From JACJWR01 sp964556255 (lineage in GTDB: Bacteria > Actinomycetota > Actinomycetes > S36-B12 > UBA10799), in contig CAZKVQ010000084.1 in assembly GCA_964556255.1 (NCBI GenBank), positions 1 through 7,913 on the forward strand: a stretch of 7,913 nucleotides of DNA, in the 5' to 3' direction. Position numbers and translations under genes: made by a program. Shown one piece after another: positions 6,986 through 7,913 of the stretch. The first letter of the stretch is position 1; every line of letters begins with the position of its first letter. The notes under the pieces were generated by a model. The model saw only the letters and a list, made by a program, of their open reading frames with translations, ran no database searches and had not been told where the DNA came from.

Positions 6986-7363
6986 GTGACCGAACTCGTT
7001 CACGAGGACACCCTCGTGATCATGCCTCCGGTGTGCACGCGGACGGTCGACGCTGGTGGAGAAGACCACGTTCACTACGGCGACACCCCAGCTGCCTCGC
7101 TCGAGAGCGCGAGTGCGGAGGAGCGCAGGCGACTCGCAGCCTCTCCGTCCACGGGAACGGACGTGTTGATGGCATTGGCTGACGACCCCGCCAGGAGTGT
7201 TCGTCTCGCGCTGACATTCAATCCCAACAGTCCGATGGTGACATTGCTGCACCTGCTGAGTGACAGCGATCGCCGGGTGCGCTCTTGTGCAGAGCGTGCG
7301 TTCGTCGTCCGCGGCGGGGACCCGGCCATGCTCGAGCGCCGTTCGGACACCGACGAAGGATAA
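6986..7363 (+). CDS. Small leucine-rich-variant (LRV) repeat protein
   Basis: Starting at the GTG, the product is 125 residues (131 if the ATG at 6968 is used). The first 45 or so residues are acidic and show no family features. Two helical repeats follow: LAASPSTGTDVLMALADDPARSVRL (about 50-74) and ALTFNPNSPMVTLLHLLSDSDRRVRSCA (about 75-102). They fit the LRV pattern LAxxPxTPxxxLxxLAxDpxxxVRxAL, a HEAT-like superhelical repeat. There is no signal peptide or membrane segment, so a cytoplasmic protein is expected. LRV repeats usually act as binding scaffolds; the partner is unknown. It lacks the cysteine cluster of the Azotobacter Fe-S LRV protein (only two cysteines, far apart). It sits alone between two intergenic regions, so no operon partner hints at its role. 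Confidence 0.75.
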   Translation: MTELVHEDTLVIMPPVCTRTVDAGGEDHVHYGDTPAASLESASAEERRRLAASPSTGTDVLMALADDPARSVRLALTFNPNSPMVTLLHLLSDSDRRVRSCAERAFVVRGGDPAMLERRSDTDEG

Positions 7364-7443
7364 TCGGCAGTCCCGGGATCGCCCTTGCGGGCGTCAACGG
7401 TTCGCTCGTGCGATAGCGCCTGCCGTGCCCTGACCTTCGAAGT

Positions 7444-7465
7444 GACCCTGGCTTTGCGCAGGGTC
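7444..7465 (+). terminator. Perfect 7-bp inverted repeat, possible terminator or regulatory hairpin
   Basis: GACCCTG (7444-7450) and CAGGGTC (7459-7465) are exact reverse complements around an eight-base loop. No T-run follows. It lies 81 bases after the LRV stop and about 70 before the peroxidase start, so it could end the first transcript or be a binding site for the second. Confidence 0.3.
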
Positions 7466-7500
7466 GTGACCCCGGTCGTGGCGAGTATCTCGACCTAGCC

Positions 7501-7530
7501 TTGACCAGGCAGAATATGTTGGGCACATTT
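7501..7530 (+). promoter_or_regulatory. Possible promoter of the peroxidase gene giving a leaderless mRNA
   Basis: TTGACC (7501-7506) is a good -35 match. A 17-18 base spacer leads to CACATT/ACATTT (7524-7530), a weak -10. Transcription would then begin near 7536, at the GTG itself, which agrees with the absence of a Shine-Dalgarno sequence. The -10 is poor, so this remains tentative. Confidence 0.35.
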
Positions 7531-7550
7531 ATGTTGTGTCCAACATAAAT
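7515..7550. promoter_or_regulatory. Operator-like element: three TATGTTG half-sites in two overlapping inverted repeats
   Basis: ATTTATGTTG (7527-7536) and CAACATAAAT (7541-7550) are perfect 10-bp reverse complements around a 4-base spacer. A second upstream half-site, TATGTTGGGCACA (7515-7527), pairs with TGTGTCCAACATA (7535-7547) over 12 of 13 positions. The heptamer TATGTTG thus occurs at 7515-7521 and 7530-7536, and inverted at 7541-7547. The AT-rich element stands out in GC-rich DNA and covers the peroxidase start, which suits a repressor or redox-sensing regulator site. Confidence 0.6.
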
Positions 7551-7913
7551 ACCCTCTACGACCTCTCCTTCACCGACAACCGCGGAAATCAGGTGTCACT
7601 GGCCGACTTCGACGGTCGACCAGTGCTGATCGTCAACACGGCCAGCAAGTGCGGCTTCACCCCGCAGTACGAGGGACTGCAGGAGCTGCACGAACAGTTC
7701 AAGGACCGTGGCTTGGTTGTCATCGGCTTCCCGTGCGACCAGTTCGGCCACCAGGAGCCGGGCGACGACCAGGACATCGAGGAGTTCTGCAAGGTGAACT
7801 ACGGGGTGTCCTTTCCGCTGTCGACGAAGGTCGAGGTCAACGGTGATGATGCCGACCCGGTGTTCGAGTTCCTCAAGGAGCGGTCCAGCGGTGTCATGGG
7901 CTCGCGGATCAAG
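7536..7913 (+). CDS. Glutathione peroxidase family (thiol peroxidase) protein, partial at the right edge
   Basis: The frame from GTG 7536 runs 126 codons to the window end; family members are about 160 residues, so some 35 are missing. The N-terminus LYDLSFTDNRGNQVSLADFDGRPVLIVNTASKCGFTPQY is the classic Gpx opening with the peroxidatic cysteine at C39 (Cys, not selenocysteine). FPCDQFGHQEP holds C67 and Q74, the catalytic Gln; FCKVNYGVSFPL holds C85, a likely resolving cysteine region. The conserved Trp-Asn motif lies past the edge. Role: cytoplasmic reduction of hydrogen or organic peroxides, in bacteria mostly with thioredoxin or another thiol donor. No other in-frame start precedes the conserved N-terminus (the upstream stop is TGA at 7467) and there is no ribosome binding site, so leaderless translation is inferred. 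CDQFGH replaces the more usual CNQFGG. Confidence 0.92.
   Translation, partial: MSNINTLYDLSFTDNRGNQVSLADFDGRPVLIVNTASKCGFTPQYEGLQELHEQFKDRGLVVIGFPCDQFGHQEPGDDQDIEEFCKVNYGVSFPLSTKVEVNGDDADPVFEFLKERSSGVMGSRIK

Larger units (their letters stand above)
7364..7535. other. Intergenic region between the LRV-repeat and glutathione peroxidase genes
   Basis: These 172 bases hold two GC-rich hairpins: CGCCC-TTGC-GGGCG (7380-7393, 16 bases after the LRV stop) and GACCCTG/CAGGGTC (7444-7465). There is also a direct repeat GTGACCC(T/C)GG (7442-7451 and 7466-7475). The right end becomes AT-rich and carries the promoter-operator elements of the peroxidase gene. Confidence 0.5.

Noticed and set aside
6986..7363. 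Possible Fe-S LRV protein like that of Azotobacter
   Set aside because: Only two widely separated cysteines are present, not the N-terminal cysteine cluster.
1..7913. Idea that propeller, F420 enzyme, VOC protein, protease, LRV protein and peroxidase form one new system
   Set aside because: Strands alternate, intergenic regions of 170-330 bases with their own signals separate most units, and the families have no known shared pathway; the proximity is better explained by ordinary chromosomal layout.

Overview
The window looks like a piece of a high-GC actinobacterial (Actinomycetota) chromosome. Codon third positions are strongly G/C-rich, GTG starts occur, and one gene encodes an F420-type luciferase-like oxidoreductase, a family concentrated in F420-making actinobacteria. 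The secreted proteins carry Ala-rich Sec signals and the Ig-like/FnIII modules common in this phylum. I cannot place it below phylum. A run of 10 Ns at 6172-6181 marks an assembly gap, so this is draft or metagenome-derived sequence.

Layout: (1) 1-1658, minus strand: a secreted seven-bladed YVTN beta-propeller protein followed by Ig-like and anchor-like domains, running off the left edge. (2) 1659-1883: divergent intergenic region with an interrupted palindrome. (3) 1884-2777, plus: LLM-class F420-dependent oxidoreductase. (4) 2820-3215, minus: small VOC/glyoxalase-fold protein, convergent with the oxidoreductase. (5) 3216-3549: divergent intergenic region containing a doubtful small minus-strand ORF. 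(6) 3550-6675, plus: large secreted M4 (thermolysin-family) metalloprotease with propeptide, catalytic, FnIII, P/Homo B, Ig-like and two further FnIII domains; the N gap falls in the first of the last two FnIII domains. (7) 6676-6985: intergenic, with a terminator-like hairpin. (8) 6986-7363, plus: small protein with two leucine-rich-variant (LRV) repeats. (9) 7364-7535: intergenic with hairpins, ending in an AT-rich palindromic element. (10) 7536-7913, plus: glutathione peroxidase family protein, cut by the right edge, whose GTG start lies inside a perfect inverted repeat.

How the genes relate: these look like mostly independent transcription units, not one operon; strand changes separate most of them. 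Two are exported multidomain proteins (propeller and protease) and three are probably cytoplasmic (F420 enzyme, VOC protein, peroxidase). I see no mobile element, CRISPR array, tRNA or rRNA, and no convincing new multi-gene system. The most interesting local signal is the triple TATGTTG element at the peroxidase start, which suggests a leaderless, repressor-controlled (possibly redox-controlled) promoter.
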